Of a DNA stretch of 16,400 nt, positions 14,710 to 16,400 are shown one piece after another. The DNA comes from Bacteroidota bacterium. Its GTDB lineage: Bacteria; Bacteroidota; Ignavibacteria; Ignavibacteriales; Ignavibacteriaceae. The stretch is taken from assembly GCA_023406915.1 (NCBI GenBank), contig JAEXTR010000111.1, positions 1 through 16,400 of the forward strand. The letters run 5' to 3'. A program made the translations under genes and the position numbers. Positions within the stretch are counted from its first letter, which is position 1. Each line of letters starts with the position of its first letter. Below the pieces are notes generated by a model, which was given only the letters and a program-made list of their open reading frames with translations, was not told where the DNA came from and searched no databases.

Positions 14710-16400
14710 GATACTCTGATTTCATATTCTGGTAACAGTGTTTTCAGACAGCGTTCAATTTCTGCGATTGGAAATGGCTTAGGAAGAAAATAGTTGAAAC
14801 CGACTGATAGAAACCTTTTTCTGTCATCATCAGAGGCATAGGCGGTGACTGCAACGCATGGTGTGGACTTGTACTGTTCTGTCTTTCTTAGCGTATTCAG
14901 AAAATCGACACCGCTCAATCCTTCACCCAGGTTGATGTCAATCAGGAATAACTCGTATGACGAAACCTCCGATTTTTCGAGCGCTTCCTGTACGTTACAC
15001 GCAGTGTCGAGCGAAACGTCTTTTCCTATCACCTCTTTGATGAAGTCACGGGTAATTGCATCGTCCTCGAGTAGCAATACGGATGGGATTTGCTTTCTGT
15101 CACTCTCAGCATTTTTTTGAAGATATCTAAGAGCTTCATTCATGGTCAGACCACCCGGATGTTTTTTGATCGGGTATACCAAACCATGTCGTAACATAAC
15201 CTTAAACTGACTCCCTTTTCCCCGTTCTGAATTCAGAGTGACTACAGCACCAATCAGTTCGCAGTATTTTTTTACGATCGTAAGACCGAGTCCGGTACCT
15301 TCATAATTTCTGTCCAGCCCTTCACTACCCTGTCGGAAGGGCTGCCAAATCTGTTCCTGTACCTCAGGGCTGATCCCCGGACCAGAGTCAGTAATAATAA
15401 ATTCTATATCCCGTTGCAGTTCCCTTGTTTCAATGGTTACAATTCCGGTTTCAGTGTACTTAACAGCGTTGCTGACCAGGTTACTGATCACACTGCGCAA
15501 AAGTGAAACATCGCTTCTGACCAGCGTAAGCTCCGAGACCTTATGCATTACGAATGAGAGTCCTTTTGACTTTGCAACCGGTTGATACATATCGCTGATT
15601 TCCTCGAGCAGAGGCGAAAGTGGAAATTCCGTATAATCAGGTTCGATTCCACTGGATTCAATTCTGCTGAACTCAAGCAACTGATTCAGAGTATCAAGCA
15701 GGCGTTTTCCGCTATTATGTATTTTTGTTGCCATATCGGAAAAGGACTTATGCCCCTTCAGATTTTGGCTGAGTAATTCAGAGTAACCGAGGATGCCGAT
15801 CAAAGGTATACGGAGTTCATGACTCATGTTGCTGAAGAAGATGCTCTTTACGCGATTCATTTCCTCAGCCTTATTCACAGCTTCACGCAGGGAAACCTCG
15901 ATCTGCTTGTATCGGGTGATATCCCTGCTGAACACAACAAGTCCTTTTCGTGATGTATCACTATTGTAGAGCGGTATCTTGATGACATCAAAAAAGTGCT
16001 TTGTGCCGGTTATGTCACTTACCTCCTCCTGATACTGCATCATCTGACCGCTGTCCCATGCCTGTGAATCTGTGATGAGCGCCCTTCTGAAGAAGCTGTC
16101 AAAGTCAGCATCAGCCATCTGTGCAATTTCATCATCAGTTTTTTTGTAAAAGCTGATTGTTTCAAGTGAAAGTAAGCGTAACAGGCTCTGGTTTGCCTGC
16201 ATCCACCTTCCTTGTTCGTCTTTGTAGCAGATGAGGTCTGGGGTTGCTTCAATCAATGCCCTGAATTTGTCTTCGCTTTCCTGAAGGGCAAGTTCAGAGA
16301 ACTTTTTAGCAGTGATATCCCGGATTACTGTGATAACCAGTCTTACTTCTCCCTGTTCAACTATCGGACACTTGACTGTTTCAGTATACCAGATTTTTCC
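14697..16400 (-). CDS. Hybrid sensor histidine kinase with PAS and receiver domains, 5' partial
   Basis: The frame stays open to the right edge, so the TTG at 16256 is not the start; 567 residues are visible. The visible N-terminus is the end of one PAS domain (VIRDITAKK, then a linker helix to RALIEATPDL). A second full PAS domain follows (about residues 50-170, RDITRYKQIE at its end). The HisKA domain has the phosphorylation site SHELRIPL, about residue 194. The ATP-binding domain shows an N box (SNLVSNAVKYTE), G1 (DSGPGISPEVQ) and G2 (GTGLGLTIVKK). The C-terminal receiver (about 440-555) has acidic LLLEDD, phospho-acceptor Asp in FLIDINLG, Thr in VTAYAS and Lys in FLPKPF. No membrane segment is visible; one may lie upstream. 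The signal and downstream partner are unknown. The receiver could relay phosphate to an Hpt protein elsewhere. The gene is convergent to cysK, and no link to cysteine synthesis is shown. Confidence 0.93.
   Translation of the reverse strand, partial: GKIWYTETVKCPIVEQGEVRLVITVIRDITAKKFSELALQESEDKFRALIEATPDLICYKDEQGRWMQANQSLLRLLSLETISFYKKTDDEIAQMADADFDSFFRRALITDSQAWDSGQMMQYQEEVSDITGTKHFFDVIKIPLYNSDTSRKGLVVFSRDITRYKQIEVSLREAVNKAEEMNRVKSIFFSNMSHELRIPLIGILGYSELLSQNLKGHKSFSDMATKIHNSGKRLLDTLNQLLEFSRIESSGIEPDYTEFPLSPLLEEISDMYQPVAKSKGLSFVMHKVSELTLVRSDVSLLRSVISNLVSNAVKYTETGIVTIETRELQRDIEFIITDSGPGISPEVQEQIWQPFRQGSEGLDRNYEGTGLGLTIVKKYCELIGAVVTLNSERGKGSQFKVMLRHGLVYPIKKHPGGLTMNEALRYLQKNAESDRKQIPSVLLLEDDAITRDFIKEVIGKDVSLDTACNVQEALEKSEVSSYELFLIDINLGEGLSGVDFLNTLRKTEQYKSTPCVAVTAYASDDDRKRFLSVGFNYFLPKPFPIAEIERCLKTLLPEYEIRVSSAP

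Noticed and set aside
16254..16256. TTG start for the histidine kinase at 16256
   Set aside because: The same frame continues to the window edge and encodes the end of another PAS domain, so this is an internal leucine codon.
1..16400. CRISPR arrays, tRNA or rRNA genes, insertion sequences, toxin-antitoxin pairs or phage-defence genes
   Set aside because: I saw no regularly spaced repeats, cloverleaf or rRNA-like sequence, transposase or integrase motif, or short paired ORFs that would support any of these.

Overview
The window reads like chromosome from a free-living member of the Bacteroidota/Chlorobi-Ignavibacteria (FCB) group. The main evidence is three separate proteins that end in a type A type IX secretion (T9SS) C-terminal sorting domain with the NYPNPFNP/NFPNPFNP signature followed by a short basic C-terminus. 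There are also Bacteroidota-style lipoproteins and a few promoter candidates of the TAnnTTTG kind. Some genes have a clear GGAGG-type ribosome binding site and others have none. Coding density is high, both strands are used, and convergent or divergent gene pairs are separated by clear hairpins. I see no tRNA, rRNA, CRISPR array, insertion sequence or integrase. No gap between genes exceeds 300 bases.

Left part (1-7.8 kb), mostly cell-surface genes: a 5'-truncated secreted protein carrying the end of a thioester-type domain, an Ig-like domain, a DUF11 repeat, a choice-of-anchor A domain and a T9SS sorting domain (1-1932, +); a calcineurin-like phosphoesterase with a twin-arginine-like leader (2062-3519, +); a lipoprotein with three carboxypeptidase-regulatory-like repeats and a LamG/concanavalin-like domain (3581-5080, -); a polytopic membrane protein resembling GT-C glycosyltransferases (5144-6292, +); and a second T9SS cargo protein with an unrecognised central region (6318-7754, -).

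Middle part (7.9-12.7 kb): an asparagine-synthetase-family protein whose N-terminal domain lacks the glutaminase cysteine (7945-9675, -). Divergent from it is a probable two-gene unit, a lipoprotein with two LEA-2/WHy-like domains (9878-10750, +) followed by a GHL10-type glycosyl-hydrolase-like protein with a third T9SS sorting domain (10811-12727, +).

Right part (12.7-16.4 kb): serine O-acetyltransferase (cysE, 12791-13648) and cysteine synthase (13755-14678), which together make cysteine from serine, acetyl-CoA and sulfide. Convergent to these is a hybrid sensor histidine kinase that runs off the right edge.

I found no convincing previously undescribed multi-gene system. The best candidates for a second look are the thioester-plus-T9SS surface protein, the cysteine-less AsnB-like enzyme, the tandem LEA-2 lipoprotein beside the GHL10 protein, and the perfect 16-bp hairpin just before the cysE start codon. 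Several start codons are placed by ribosome binding site and signal peptide position rather than at the longest open frame. Domain names rest on recognising sequence patterns by eye; no database was searched.
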